The notes beneath the pieces are model-generated. The model was not told the DNA's origin. It made no database searches and saw only the letters and a program-made list of their open reading frames with translations. 36,615 bases of DNA, from positions 1 through 36,615 of the forward strand of contig NZ_JAAGPI010000065.1 of the NCBI RefSeq assembly GCF_017104715.1. Reading direction: 5' to 3'. The DNA is from Burkholderia sp. Ac-20365. Lineage in GTDB: Bacteria > Pseudomonadota > Gammaproteobacteria > Burkholderiales > Burkholderiaceae. Shown in pieces: positions 1-8,766 of the stretch (within the stretch, counting starts at the first letter, position 1; each line of letters opens with the position of its first letter). Position numbers and translations under genes: made by a program.

Positions 1-1029
1 GGCTGCGTCCGACGCGCCCGCCAGATGCGCGATCTGCAATGCCGCCAGTTCACCCTGCGCCTCGGCGGCGCGCGCGCCGCCAATGCCGCTGCCGTCCCCG
101 GCGATGAACACGCCCGGCTGCGACGACTGCAGCCACGCATCGAGCTTCGGTTGCCAGCAGCATTGCGCGTCGTTCCATTCATGCTCGCAATTCAACGCGT
201 TCGACAGATTCACGTTCGGCACCACGCCCTGATGGATCAACAGGGTATCGACAGACAGGTGGCCATTGGTACCGTCTTCAAGCGTGTAGTCGACGCCGTC
301 GACCGCATCGATGCCCGTCGCGCGAAAGTGCGTCACGCCGCCGATCACCTTGATGCGCCGCTTCACTTCCATCAGCAGCGATACGCCTTTCATCAGATAG
401 TCGCTGCGCAAAAAGCCGAACAGATGTTCCATCGCCGCCCGGCGCTGCGCGCGCGGCGTCGTGTCGAGCAGCGCGTCGATCTGGCCGCCCGCGCGCAGCA
501 CCTGCGCCGCATAGAGCCACAGCAGCGGGCCACAGCCGGCCAGCACCGTTGCGCCTTGCGGCACGGCACCCGTCGTCTTGAGCAGAACCTGTGCAGCGCC
601 GACCGTCATCACGCCCGGCAGCGTCCAGCCTGGCACGGGCACGGGGCGCTCCTGCGCGCCCGTCGCCAGCACGACGTAGGCCGCCGACAGCAGGCGCGAC
701 TCGCCCGCCGCCGATACCGCCATACGCCAGCTTTCGCCAACGCGGTCGATCTGCCAGACAGTGGTCTGCGCGAGATAGTCCGCCTTGCTCGCGACAAAGC
801 GCTGCAACAGAGTTTCGCCATGCCAATAGTCGTCGCCGAGAATCGCGCGCGACGGCAGCGGGCTCGCACCAACTGCGCGATAGATCTGCCCGCCGGGCGC
901 GATCTGCTCGTCGATCACCGCGACGCGCAGGCCGCTTTCCGCAAGCGTCGACGCCGCGCTCATACCGGCCGGTCCTGCGCCCACTACGAGCGCGTCGTAA
1001 TGCGTTTCGACGTGTGATTCAGTCTTCAT
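1..1029 (-). CDS. FAD-dependent oxidoreductase, opine oxidase subunit A / HcnB-like (C-terminus beyond window)
   Basis: The visible 343 residues start at ATG 1029 and run off the left edge, so the C-terminus is missing. An N-terminal dinucleotide-binding motif (VVGAGPAGMSAA, about residues 14-25), a central ATG motif (VLATGAQERP) and a late GD-box (VFIAGDGSGIGGARAAEAQG) give the two-dinucleotide-fold oxidoreductase pattern. Family knowledge: in opine oxidases, HcnABC and D-hydroxyproline dehydrogenases this large FAD subunit pairs with a small [2Fe-2S] protein and a DAO-type flavoprotein, and it often carries a C-terminal cysteine-rich domain that would lie outside the window. Both partners are encoded immediately upstream. 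The start overlaps the 3' end of the [2Fe-2S] gene by 11 bp, which suggests translational coupling. The substrate of the complex is unknown. Confidence in the family is high; confidence in any specific opine is low. Confidence 0.85.
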   Translation of the reverse strand, partial: MKTESHVETHYDALVVGAGPAGMSAASTLAESGLRVAVIDEQIAPGGQIYRAVGASPLPSRAILGDDYWHGETLLQRFVASKADYLAQTTVWQIDRVGESWRMAVSAAGESRLLSAAYVVLATGAQERPVPVPGWTLPGVMTVGAAQVLLKTTGAVPQGATVLAGCGPLLWLYAAQVLRAGGQIDALLDTTPRAQRRAAMEHLFGFLRSDYLMKGVSLLMEVKRRIKVIGGVTHFRATGIDAVDGVDYTLEDGTNGHLSVDTLLIHQGVVPNVNLSNALNCEHEWNDAQCCWQPKLDAWLQSSQPGVFIAGDGSGIGGARAAEAQGELAALQIAHLAGASDAA

Positions 1030-1363
1030 GGACGTTCTCCCACTCCGGCTCGCCATCGGCCGACAACAGCCGCTCGCCGCGCTGAACCTTGACCTGAATG
1101 CCTTCGCGCACGGGCACGAGACAACTCTGCTGGTTCTGCTTGCCGTCGATCTCGACGAGACAGTCGAAGCACACGCCCATCAGGCAATACGGCGCGCGCG
1201 CGCTGCCGCTCACCGGCGTCGTGCGGCAGCGTCCACTGTTCGCAGCGACCAGCGCCTGCGCCACGGTTTGCCCTTCGAACGCGCGCACGGTGGTGTTCTC
1301 GAACACGAACGACAGCGTTCGACGCTCACGCGGCACCACGGCCTCCGTGCTAATGCGAAACAT
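1019..1363 (-). CDS. (2Fe-2S)-binding protein, HcnA/opine-oxidase small subunit-like
   Basis: This 114-residue protein has plant-type ferredoxin ligand spacing: Cys60, Cys65, Cys68 and Cys81 (C-x4-C-x2-C-x12-C, in PYCLMGVCFDCLVE and QQSCLVP). The short length and lack of other domains match the small iron-sulfur subunit of heterotrimeric opine, cyanide-forming and hydroxyproline dehydrogenases, where it probably carries electrons between the two flavin subunits. It overlaps the DAO-type gene upstream by 14 bp and the large FAD subunit gene downstream by 11 bp, so the three are almost certainly made and assembled together. ATG 1363 is used because it gives the usual short N-terminal beta strand before the ligand loop. 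Confidence 0.88.
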   Translation of the reverse strand: MFRISTEAVVPRERRTLSFVFENTTVRAFEGQTVAQALVAANSGRCRTTPVSGSARAPYCLMGVCFDCLVEIDGKQNQQSCLVPVREGIQVKVQRGERLLSADGEPEWENVHED

Positions 1364-2489
1364 AGTTCACTCCTTCTGCGAAGCGATGCGGCGAAAACGG
1401 CTGCATGCGCGCGTCGAGTTCTCCCGCCGCGAGTTGCGGCGCAAGGTCGAGCGCATGCGCGCCCGCCAGCGTCACGCCGCTATGACAGGTCGCGGCGAAC
1501 GCGCCGGGATACTGCGCGGACTGTGCATAGATCGGAAAGCCATCCGGCGACAGAATCCGCAGCGCGCCCCACATGCGTACCGCGCGCGCCTCGGCGAGCG
1601 CGGGAAACGTCTTCACCGCGCGCCGCGCCAGCGCGCCCAGCACGCCCATGTCGGTGCTCTTGTCGAAACCCGCCTCGACCTTCGCCTCGGCGATCATCAC
1701 CGTGCCCTCGCCCGTCTGGCGCAGCGTCAGGACCGGATGACGCAGGAACGGCTTCATCCGTTCGAGCACGATGATCTCGCCGCGCTGCGGTCGCACGGGC
1801 ACGTTCAGTCCGACCATCGGCGCGAGCCGCGCGTTGGCGAGGCCAGCGGCAATCACCACGCGTTCACAGGTGTAGCGCTTTCCCGCCGCGTGAATCGCGA
1901 AGCCCTGCGCGAGCGGCTCAATGCGGTCCACCGCGTGATGCGCCCGGTACACGACGCGTTGCTGCGCAAACGCGGTGTGCAGCGCGCGCAGCAGACGCAG
2001 CGGATTGGCGTGGCCGTCGTGCTGCGTGAAACTCGCGCCGACCACTTCCGGCCCGATGCCCGGATACATCGACTTCAGTTCAGCGCGATCGAGCAGCCGC
2101 CACGGATATTTCGGAAAACCCGGCTGCGCGTGCAGCTTCTCCAGAAACGCCTTGCGGCGCGCCCACTCGTCATCGGACAACAGAATGTGCAAACCGCCCG
2201 GCTGCGAGAGTTGTGGATCGACGCCCGTGCTGTCGATCAACCCTGCCGCGAACTCCCGCCACAGCGTTGCGGAACGTAGCGTCCACGCGGCGTACTCGGG
2301 CATGCCGAGCCCTTTGCTCTGCACCCACACCAGCCCGAAGTTGGCGCGCGACGCACGAAACGCGAGATCGCCCTCGTCGAACACGGCAACCTCCTCTCCT
2401 TGCCGCGCCAGTCCATAGGCAATCGCCGATCCGACCAGCCCGCCGCCGATCACGGCAAAGCGCGTGTGAGCGGTCTGCGGCGTGCTCAC
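1350..2489 (-). CDS. DAO-type FAD-dependent oxidoreductase, opine oxidase subunit B-like
   Basis: A 379-residue D-amino-acid-oxidase/glycine-oxidase type flavoprotein. The N-terminal Rossmann motif is FAVIGGGLVGSAIAYGLA (about residues 12-29), followed by an acidic residue near 39 for ribose binding (VFDEGD). The substrate half contains the RPQRGEIIVLE stretch, and the C-terminus has HSGVTLAGAHALDLAPQLA, typical of the family's FAD-closing segment. In family precedents (OoxB/NoxB, HcnC, D-hydroxyproline dehydrogenase beta subunit) this subunit oxidises a secondary or alpha-amine substrate. The ATG at 2489 overlaps the preceding hydantoinase B stop in an ATGA arrangement, linking it to the hydantoinase genes. 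The actual amine substrate is not evident. A stand-alone oxidase is less likely because the [2Fe-2S] and second FAD subunits follow directly. Confidence 0.87.
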   Translation of the reverse strand: MSTPQTAHTRFAVIGGGLVGSAIAYGLARQGEEVAVFDEGDLAFRASRANFGLVWVQSKGLGMPEYAAWTLRSATLWREFAAGLIDSTGVDPQLSQPGGLHILLSDDEWARRKAFLEKLHAQPGFPKYPWRLLDRAELKSMYPGIGPEVVGASFTQHDGHANPLRLLRALHTAFAQQRVVYRAHHAVDRIEPLAQGFAIHAAGKRYTCERVVIAAGLANARLAPMVGLNVPVRPQRGEIIVLERMKPFLRHPVLTLRQTGEGTVMIAEAKVEAGFDKSTDMGVLGALARRAVKTFPALAEARAVRMWGALRILSPDGFPIYAQSAQYPGAFAATCHSGVTLAGAHALDLAPQLAAGELDARMQPFSPHRFAEGVNYVSH

Positions 2490-4216
2490 CGCGCCTCCTG
2501 CGCCGCACGCGTGAACGCGTACGCCTGCTGTGCCGCGGTGCCCGATACCTTGCCGTCGCGCAGATCGCGCTCGATGGCCGCGCGCGGACGTTCGAGCGGC
2601 GCACCATAGCCGCCGCCGCCAGACGTTTCGAGACGCACGCTCTCGCCGTCGGCGAGCGCGATGTTGGCCGTCTTCGACGACAGCTCCGTCATCACGCCGT
2701 CCACTTCCTTCACGAGCCGCGCGCGGCGTCCGTCGAGCCCGCCTGCGACACCCGCCGCCACGCCCGTTACGTGACTGTCCGAGCGCGCCGAAAAGACGAT
2801 GCCCTCGCCCAGCGCCGAAATCTGCTTGGCGATGGCAAGGCCGCCGCGCGTACGGCCCGCGCCGCCCGAATCCGCGATCAGCGCGTATTCGTCGACCCGC
2901 AGCGGGTATTCGTTTTCCAGCGCTTCGACGGGCAGGTTCGACGTGTTCGTCATGTGCACGTGTATGCCATCCATGCCGTCAACGTCAAAGCGTGCACCGC
3001 TGCCGCCGCCGAGCGTCTCGAGATAAACGAACGAGCCGGGGCGCGAGCGCAGCGGGCCCGAGAACACGATGGCCGGACAGCAATCGTTCGACGACGCCAT
3101 GATCCGCTCGTCGGGCAACACGCCACGAAACGCGCCAAAGATCGCGCCTGCCACCTTCTGCGCCGTGATAGAACGCGCGCCCACGGCGGCGGGCGGCGCC
3201 GGATTGGTGATAGTGCCGATCGGCGCATGAATCGTGATCGGCTCGAAGAGGCCCGCGTTGGCCGGCAGTTCGGGATCGAGTAGCGCCTTCACTGCGTAGT
3301 AGACGCAGGCCTTGAGCGCGTTGTACGGCAGGTTCATCGCGCCGCGCGCCTGCTTGCCCGAGCCGGTGAAATCGAAATGCAGCGCGCCCGCCTTCACTTC
3401 GATGCCGACCACGATAGCCACCGGTTCGCCGCCGCCGAGTCCATCGTCGTCGAGAAAGCTTTCGAAGCGATACACGCCCTGCTGCAACTCGGCGATGCGG
3501 TTGCGCAGACGCCGGCGCGTGTAGCCAATGACGTCCTCGACCGAACGGCGCACCGCTTCCAGGCCCATTTGCGCGATCAGTTGCTCGACGGCCTGTGCGC
3601 CACGCGCGTTGGTCGCGATCTGCACGCGCAGATCGAGCGCGCGTTCTTCCGGATCACGCGTGTTGTTGCACAGCAGGCGCAGCATGTCTTCATCGAGCAC
3701 GCCGCCACGCGCGATCCGCACGGCCGGAATGCGGATGCCTTCCTCGAAGATCGAGCGCAGCCCGCCCGCGATCGAACCGGGTACCGAGCCGCCCACGTCC
3801 GCGTGATGGCCGACGTTCGCCGCGAAGAACACCAGTTCGCCGCCAGAAAACACCGGCGTGACGATGTTGATGTCCGGCAGATGGCTGCCGTTGGACAGAT
3901 ACGGATCGTTGCAGATGAACACGTCACCGGGCGTGATGGCGCAGACGGCATATTGCGCCAGCACCGACTCGACCGCGCCGTTCAGCGAGCCCAGATGCAA
4001 CGGGATCTGCGTGCCCTGCACAACGAGGCGTCCGCGCGCGTCGAACAGCGCGACCGAGCAGTCCTTGCGCTCCTTGATGTTGGTCGAGAACGACGAACGC
4101 ACTAGCGTGTTGTTCATGTCTTCGCTGATCGACAGCAGCCGGTTTGCGAACACTTCCATTTCGATGGGATCGGCGAGCGCGTCGTCGTGCGCAGCTGCGT
4201 AAGAGGTGGGATTCAT
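2486..4216 (-). CDS. hydantoinase B/oxoprolinase family protein
   Basis: A 576-residue protein of the HyuB/N-methylhydantoinase B family. Visible family segments are PGDVFICNDPYLSNGSHLPD (about residues 96-115), the metal-site-like GHHADVGGSVPGS (136-148), DFTGSGKQARGAMNLP in the middle, and a C-terminal glycine-rich TSGGGGYGAP. HyuA and HyuB together hydrolyse cyclic amides, usually with ATP (5-oxoproline, hydantoins, N-methylhydantoin). Relatives also form acetone and acetophenone carboxylases, so the family does not fix the substrate. The reading frame is open far upstream, but the start at ATG 4216 is chosen because it has a GAGG ribosome-binding site and begins 26 bp after the hydantoinase A stop. 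The gene overlaps the next by 4 bp. Confidence 0.92.
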   Translation of the reverse strand: MNPTSYAAAHDDALADPIEMEVFANRLLSISEDMNNTLVRSSFSTNIKERKDCSVALFDARGRLVVQGTQIPLHLGSLNGAVESVLAQYAVCAITPGDVFICNDPYLSNGSHLPDINIVTPVFSGGELVFFAANVGHHADVGGSVPGSIAGGLRSIFEEGIRIPAVRIARGGVLDEDMLRLLCNNTRDPEERALDLRVQIATNARGAQAVEQLIAQMGLEAVRRSVEDVIGYTRRRLRNRIAELQQGVYRFESFLDDDGLGGGEPVAIVVGIEVKAGALHFDFTGSGKQARGAMNLPYNALKACVYYAVKALLDPELPANAGLFEPITIHAPIGTITNPAPPAAVGARSITAQKVAGAIFGAFRGVLPDERIMASSNDCCPAIVFSGPLRSRPGSFVYLETLGGGSGARFDVDGMDGIHVHMTNTSNLPVEALENEYPLRVDEYALIADSGGAGRTRGGLAIAKQISALGEGIVFSARSDSHVTGVAAGVAGGLDGRRARLVKEVDGVMTELSSKTANIALADGESVRLETSGGGGYGAPLERPRAAIERDLRDGKVSGTAAQQAYAFTRAAQEAR

Positions 4217-4242
4217 GGTTGGTCCTCGTATTCCTTGACTGT

Positions 4243-6285
4243 TCAGGCGACGCGCACGATCAGGTTGCCGTAGGCATCGACGCGCAGCGAGTGCGTCGGC
4301 GCGAGCACGGTGGTCGAACTCATTTCCTCGATGATGGCCGGGCCTCGCAGCGTGACACCGGCGGCGAGCCGCTCGCGGTCGTAGACGGGCGTCGTCAGCC
4401 AGCCGTGCTGCTTGCCGTGATAGACACGGCGCTCGCCGTCGCGCGCGGCGGATGCGTCGGCGCCTTCGGCTGCGGGCGACAGCGGCGCCTTGGGCACGGC
4501 ACCCACTGCCTTCAGGCGACAGTTGATGATTTCGATTGCGCGGTCCGGCACGTCGTAGCCGTATTCGCGCGTATGCGCATCGCGGAAGCCCGCTTCGAAC
4601 GCGGCGTAGTCGTCCGCTGCAACAGAATCCATCGCGACCTGAACCTCGAAGTTCTGGCCGACGTAGCGCGCGTCGATGGCCATCACGTAGCTGCGCTGCG
4701 GCACGGACACGCCTTCCTGTTCGAGCCACGCGTCGGCCTGTTCGCGCAGACCGCTGAACGCATCGACGATCGCAGGCCAGCCGACCTCGTCGATCAGCGC
4801 GATCTGGCTCTTCACGAAATCGAACGAAATGTCCGACAGCAGAATGCCCCGCGCGCACATCGTGCCCGGCTCCTGCGGCACGATCACGGTCGCGATGCCG
4901 CATTCCTGCGCCACCTCCAGTGCATGCAGCGGCCCCGCGCCGCCGAACGCATACAACGCGAATTCCGCAAGGTCGTAGCCGCGCTCTGTCGATACCGAAC
5001 GGATCGCCCGCGCCATGTTCGCGTTGGCGATACGGATGATGCCTTCCGCCGCGTCCTCGACGGAGAGATTCAACGGCCCGGCGACGCGCTCGCCGATCAC
5101 CCGGCGCGCGCCGTCGGCATTGACGGGCATGCGGCCCTTGAGCAGCGCGACGGGATTCAACCGCTGCAGCGCGACTTCGGCGTCGGTGATGGTGGGCTGC
5201 TCGCCGCCCCGCATGTACGCGACGGGACCCGGTACGGCGCCCGCGCTGTGCGGCCCGACCTTGAGCGAGCCAGCGTCGTCGATCGCGGCGATACTGCCGC
5301 CGCCCGCGCCGATCACGTGAATGTCGACCATCGGCGTCCTGACGGGGTAGCCGGCGACCGCGCGCGTCGATGTGAAGAGCGGCGCGCCGTCGTGAATCAG
5401 CGAAACGTCGGTGCTGGTGCCACCGACGTCGAACGTGACGAGATTGCGAAAGCCAATGGTGCGTCCGACGGCCGCCGCGCCCACGACGCCCGCAGCCGGA
5501 CCCGACAGACAGGTGCGCACGGGGAACTGGCGCACCGTTTCGATCGACATCAGGCCGCCGTTCGAATGCACCGTCGACGGCGCGCGCGCCACACCCAGCT
5601 CATTCACCCGACGAAGAAAGCGTTCCAGATAGAGCGCCATCTTCGGGCCGACGGCGGCGTTGAGCGCGGTCGTGGACAAACGTTCGTATTCGCGGAATTC
5701 GGGCAGCACATCGCTCGAAATGCTGATGTAGGCCTGCGGAAACTCTTCGGCCACGATCTCGCGCGCCCGCCGCTCGTGCGCCGGGTTGCGATAGGCATGC
5801 AGGAAGCAGATGGTCACAGCCTTCACGTCCGCGTCGCGCAGGCGGCGCGCCGCGTCCCGCACCGCGGCTTCGTCCAGCGGTACGAGCACGTTGCCTTGCG
5901 CGTCCATCCGCCCCGCCACTTCGATGCGATGCTCGCGCGCCACCAGCGCAGGCGCCTTGCCGACGCTGTAGTCATACAGATGCGGACGCGTCTGGCGGCC
6001 GATCTCCAGCACGTCGCGAAAGCCCGCGGTGGTGATGAGGCCCGTCAGCGCGCCCTTGCGTTCGATGATCAGGTTGGTCGCGACGGTCGTGCCGTGGCCG
6101 ATGTGCGAGACATCGGCGGGCGACAGCCCGCGCATCGTCAGAAGCCCTTCGATGCCGTTGCCGATCGCCTCGGACGGGTCGGACGGCGTCGATGGAACCT
6201 TGTGGAAGAAGGTGTCTCCGTTGCGTTCGTCGGTGATCACAAAGTCGGTGAAGGTGCCGCCGACGTCAATGCCGATTCGATACAT
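4243..6285 (-). CDS. hydantoinase A/oxoprolinase family protein
   Basis: A 680-residue protein of normal length for HyuA/N-methylhydantoinase A. It opens with the actin-fold phosphate loop IDVGGTFTDFVITD (residues 5-18). A second nucleotide-binding segment is VTFDVGGTSTDVSL, and FALYAFGGAGPLHALEVA is the third ATPase-fold signature. This subunit probably uses ATP to activate a cyclic amide (5-oxoproline, hydantoin or a relative), working with the HyuB-like subunit made from the next gene. It is the first gene of a five-gene minus-strand operon that continues into an opine-oxidase-like heterotrimer. A divergent LysR gene starts 174 bp away and is the obvious candidate regulator. The substrate cannot be assigned from sequence. 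Confidence 0.93.
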   Translation of the reverse strand: MYRIGIDVGGTFTDFVITDERNGDTFFHKVPSTPSDPSEAIGNGIEGLLTMRGLSPADVSHIGHGTTVATNLIIERKGALTGLITTAGFRDVLEIGRQTRPHLYDYSVGKAPALVAREHRIEVAGRMDAQGNVLVPLDEAAVRDAARRLRDADVKAVTICFLHAYRNPAHERRAREIVAEEFPQAYISISSDVLPEFREYERLSTTALNAAVGPKMALYLERFLRRVNELGVARAPSTVHSNGGLMSIETVRQFPVRTCLSGPAAGVVGAAAVGRTIGFRNLVTFDVGGTSTDVSLIHDGAPLFTSTRAVAGYPVRTPMVDIHVIGAGGGSIAAIDDAGSLKVGPHSAGAVPGPVAYMRGGEQPTITDAEVALQRLNPVALLKGRMPVNADGARRVIGERVAGPLNLSVEDAAEGIIRIANANMARAIRSVSTERGYDLAEFALYAFGGAGPLHALEVAQECGIATVIVPQEPGTMCARGILLSDISFDFVKSQIALIDEVGWPAIVDAFSGLREQADAWLEQEGVSVPQRSYVMAIDARYVGQNFEVQVAMDSVAADDYAAFEAGFRDAHTREYGYDVPDRAIEIINCRLKAVGAVPKAPLSPAAEGADASAARDGERRVYHGKQHGWLTTPVYDRERLAAGVTLRGPAIIEEMSSTTVLAPTHSLRVDAYGNLIVRVA

Positions 6286-6431
6286 GGTGTTTGATGCCTT
6301 TGCCGTGGGATGAGTCGTTCATGCGGATGGTCAGAGACGTCACAACCTGGCGATTACGCTAAGCTGTCACACCGCTGAAACGATGAAATGATGGTAAGGC
6401 GCGGCAATTCCGGTCAGCAGCAACGCCATAA

Positions 6432-6441
6432 ATACCGGTAT
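6432..6441. promoter_or_regulatory. palindrome ATACCGGTAT, possible LysR operator
   Basis: A perfect 10-bp palindrome ends 18 bp before the LysR ATG, in the 174-bp gap between the LysR gene and the divergent hydantoinase operon. LysR-type regulators commonly bind AT-rich dyads close to their own start, so autoregulation is plausible. This is inferred from position and symmetry only; a 10-bp palindrome can occur by chance. Confidence 0.35.
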
Positions 6442-6459
6442 CGACGGCATTTGTAGACA

Positions 6460-7404
6460 ATGGAAAAAATTCCCGACCTCAATCTTCTGCTGCATCTCGA
6501 CGCACTGGTGCGTTGCGCCAACGTCTCGCGGGCAGCCGAGCATCTGGGTATCACGCAATCGGCGATGAGCGCGGCCCTGTCGCGTCTGCGCCGCGTCTTC
6601 AACGACCCGCTGCTGGTCCGGGAAGGCAATACGGCCGTGCTGACCGAGCGCGCGATAGCGCTTGCCGCGCAGTTCCAGCCGTTGCTCGAACAGTGGCTGG
6701 ACGTGACGCTCGAGCGCGGCCAGTTCGATCCCGTACAATCACGGCGCATTTTCACGCTGTACGCGAGCGACTATGTGCAATTCGCGCTCCTGCCAGCGCT
6801 TGCCGCGACGCTCGCCGAAGACGCGCCGAATATCGCGCTGAGCGTGGTGCCAGCCAAACCGCATCACGGACTCGCGATGCTGGAATCGAATCACGTCGAG
6901 TTCGTCGCGGGCTATTACCCGACGCCAGGCAGCACGTTGCGCATGCGCCCGCTATTCGAGGATCAGGTGGTGTGCATCGTGCGCGAGGGGCACGCGTCCC
7001 TCGACAAGGACTGGAATCTGGACGCGTGGCTAAGTTATGGCCATATCGATCTGGCCGCGCATACGCGCAATGCAGGCGAGCTGCTCGATCGCAGGCTGGA
7101 GCAGATGGGCAAGCGGCGCAGCGTGCGCATGACGATGTCGAGTTATCTCGCCGCGCCGTCGGTTGTCGCGTGCTCCGACCTGATTGCAAACCTGCCGAAA
7201 ACAGTCGCACTGAAGTTCGCGAAACAGGGCTTCGTGCTGAGGCCGGTACCCATTGCTGTGCCGCCTATCCAGATCTCGCTTTATTGGCACGAGCGCTATC
7301 AACATGACGTCGGACACGCGTGGTTTCGCCACTACGTAACGCGAAATGCAAAGGAAATGACGGCAGATCCTTCGAAAGGAACGCTTCGATCCGCCTTCGA
7401 GTGA
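6460..7404 (+). CDS. LysR-family transcriptional regulator (NodD/NahR-like branch)
   Basis: A 314-residue LysR regulator. The N-terminal winged helix-turn-helix spans about residues 5-65 (LNLLLHLDALVRCANVSRAAEHLG, then TQSAMSAALSRLRRVFNDPLLVREG). The PDLNLL opening and FNDPLLVR segment are typical of the NodD/NahR/SyrM branch, which usually activates aromatic or catabolic operons in response to a small ligand. The remainder is the periplasmic-binding-like effector domain. It is divergent from the five-gene hydantoinase/oxidase operon, which is its likely target. The start ATG 6460 gives the standard family N-terminus. Confidence 0.92.
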   Translation: MEKIPDLNLLLHLDALVRCANVSRAAEHLGITQSAMSAALSRLRRVFNDPLLVREGNTAVLTERAIALAAQFQPLLEQWLDVTLERGQFDPVQSRRIFTLYASDYVQFALLPALAATLAEDAPNIALSVVPAKPHHGLAMLESNHVEFVAGYYPTPGSTLRMRPLFEDQVVCIVREGHASLDKDWNLDAWLSYGHIDLAAHTRNAGELLDRRLEQMGKRRSVRMTMSSYLAAPSVVACSDLIANLPKTVALKFAKQGFVLRPVPIAVPPIQISLYWHERYQHDVGHAWFRHYVTRNAKEMTADPSKGTLRSAFE

Positions 7405-7515
7405 AAATGCAGGCAATATCACCTGTTCAGTGCTTTACAACTACGCCTCGAAACACCACGGATCGGACCGACTGAACCCGGCTGCGCAGGTCCCCTTTTA
7501 TTCACGATAGAACTC

Positions 7516-8766
7516 ATGCGCATTCTCCACACCTCCGATTGGCATCTCGGACAAAATTTCATGGGTAAGAGCCGTCAGGCAGAGCATCAGGCTCTGATTG
7601 ACTGGTTGATCACTCAGGTAGATAGCCATCACGTCGATGCCGTAATCGTCGCCGGTGACATTTTCGACACTGGCACGCCACCTAGTTACGCCCGCGAACT
7701 GTACAGCCAACTGGTAGTGAAACTGCATGCAGCCGGTGTCTCGTTGATGCTCCTAGGTGGAAATCACGATTCCGTTGCAACGCTGCGCGAAAGCAGTGCG
7801 CTGCTCGAATGCCTGTCGACGACAGTCACTCCGTCCGCCGCTGAACCCGCGCGACAAGTACGCACGCTTCCTCTACGACGTGCATCCCGAAGCGGTGAAG
7901 TTGGCAGCGAAGTTGGCTGTATTGTGTGCGCAATTCCGTTCATCAGACCCCGCGACGTGATCCAGAGCGAGGCCGGAGAAAGCGCCGAGCAGAAGCTGCG
8001 ATCCCTGCAGGAATCGATCCAGCGCTACTACCACGACGTATACCAGGCTGCCGTCGAATTGCAGACAAAGCTTTCCAGCGAGCAAGGCAGAAACATCCCG
8101 ATTATCGGCACAGGCCATCTAACGACAGTGGGCGCCAGCGCCAGCGATTCTGTGCGCGAAATCTACGTTGGCGCGCTCGAGGCCTTTCCCACCAATGCGT
8201 TTCCTCCTTTCGACTATCTGGCGTTGGGACATATTCACAGGCCACAGAAGGTGGGCGGGCATGAACACATTCGTTACAGCGGCTCGCCGATTGCACTTAG
8301 TTTCGATGAGTCGTCGCAACAGAAAGAGGTGCTGCTGGTGGACGTCGATGAAAATGGCCTGAGAGCGGTGACGCCTTTGACCGTCCCGACGTTCCAGACG
8401 CTTGTCGCCATTAAAGGAAATCTGAAGTCGCTCGCGGCGGAGTTCAAGGAGATCGCACAGCATGCGACGGATAAGCCTGTCTGGGTCGAGGTCACGGTCT
8501 CGGAAGACGATTATCTAACGGATCTTCCTGCCCGTGTCCAGGAGCTCGTCGAAGACCTGCCAATCGAACTTCTTCGAATCCGCCGCCAGCGAGGCAATCT
8601 GACAACGTCCCTCACCGCAGAAGCCGGAATGACCCTCGATGAACTCAGCCCGCACGACGTGTTTGAGCGTCGGCTCGACTCCGAAGAGATTGACGAGACC
8701 TTGAAAACCGAACTGAGAGGCCGCTACAAAGGCATCGTGGCAAGTCTGCTGGAGAAGGAAGCATGA
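7516..8766 (+). CDS. sbcD: exonuclease SbcCD, D subunit
   Basis: A 416-residue Mre11-type nuclease, close to the 400 residues of the E. coli protein. The metallophosphoesterase motifs appear in order: SDWHLG (Asp8, His10), GDIFD (residues 47-51), GNHD (82-85), then GTGHLTT and LALGHIHRPQ in the middle third. With SbcC it forms the SbcCD complex, which removes hairpins, trims blocked DNA ends and acts on palindromes behind replication forks. The last four bases overlap the sbcC start (ATGA), so the two are translationally coupled. The 111-bp upstream gap shows no LexA-type box. Confidence 0.96.
   Translation: MRILHTSDWHLGQNFMGKSRQAEHQALIDWLITQVDSHHVDAVIVAGDIFDTGTPPSYARELYSQLVVKLHAAGVSLMLLGGNHDSVATLRESSALLECLSTTVTPSAAEPARQVRTLPLRRASRSGEVGSEVGCIVCAIPFIRPRDVIQSEAGESAEQKLRSLQESIQRYYHDVYQAAVELQTKLSSEQGRNIPIIGTGHLTTVGASASDSVREIYVGALEAFPTNAFPPFDYLALGHIHRPQKVGGHEHIRYSGSPIALSFDESSQQKEVLLVDVDENGLRAVTPLTVPTFQTLVAIKGNLKSLAAEFKEIAQHATDKPVWVEVTVSEDDYLTDLPARVQELVEDLPIELLRIRRQRGNLTTSLTAEAGMTLDELSPHDVFERRLDSEEIDETLKTELRGRYKGIVASLLEKEA

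Noticed and set aside
4144..6294. A 716-codon plus-strand frame opposite the hydantoinase A gene
   Set aside because: Arg/His-rich product with no recognisable fold; the opposite strand carries all HyuA motifs.
7405..7515. LexA box before sbcD
   Set aside because: A CTGT occurs, but ACAG is not found at the required spacing.
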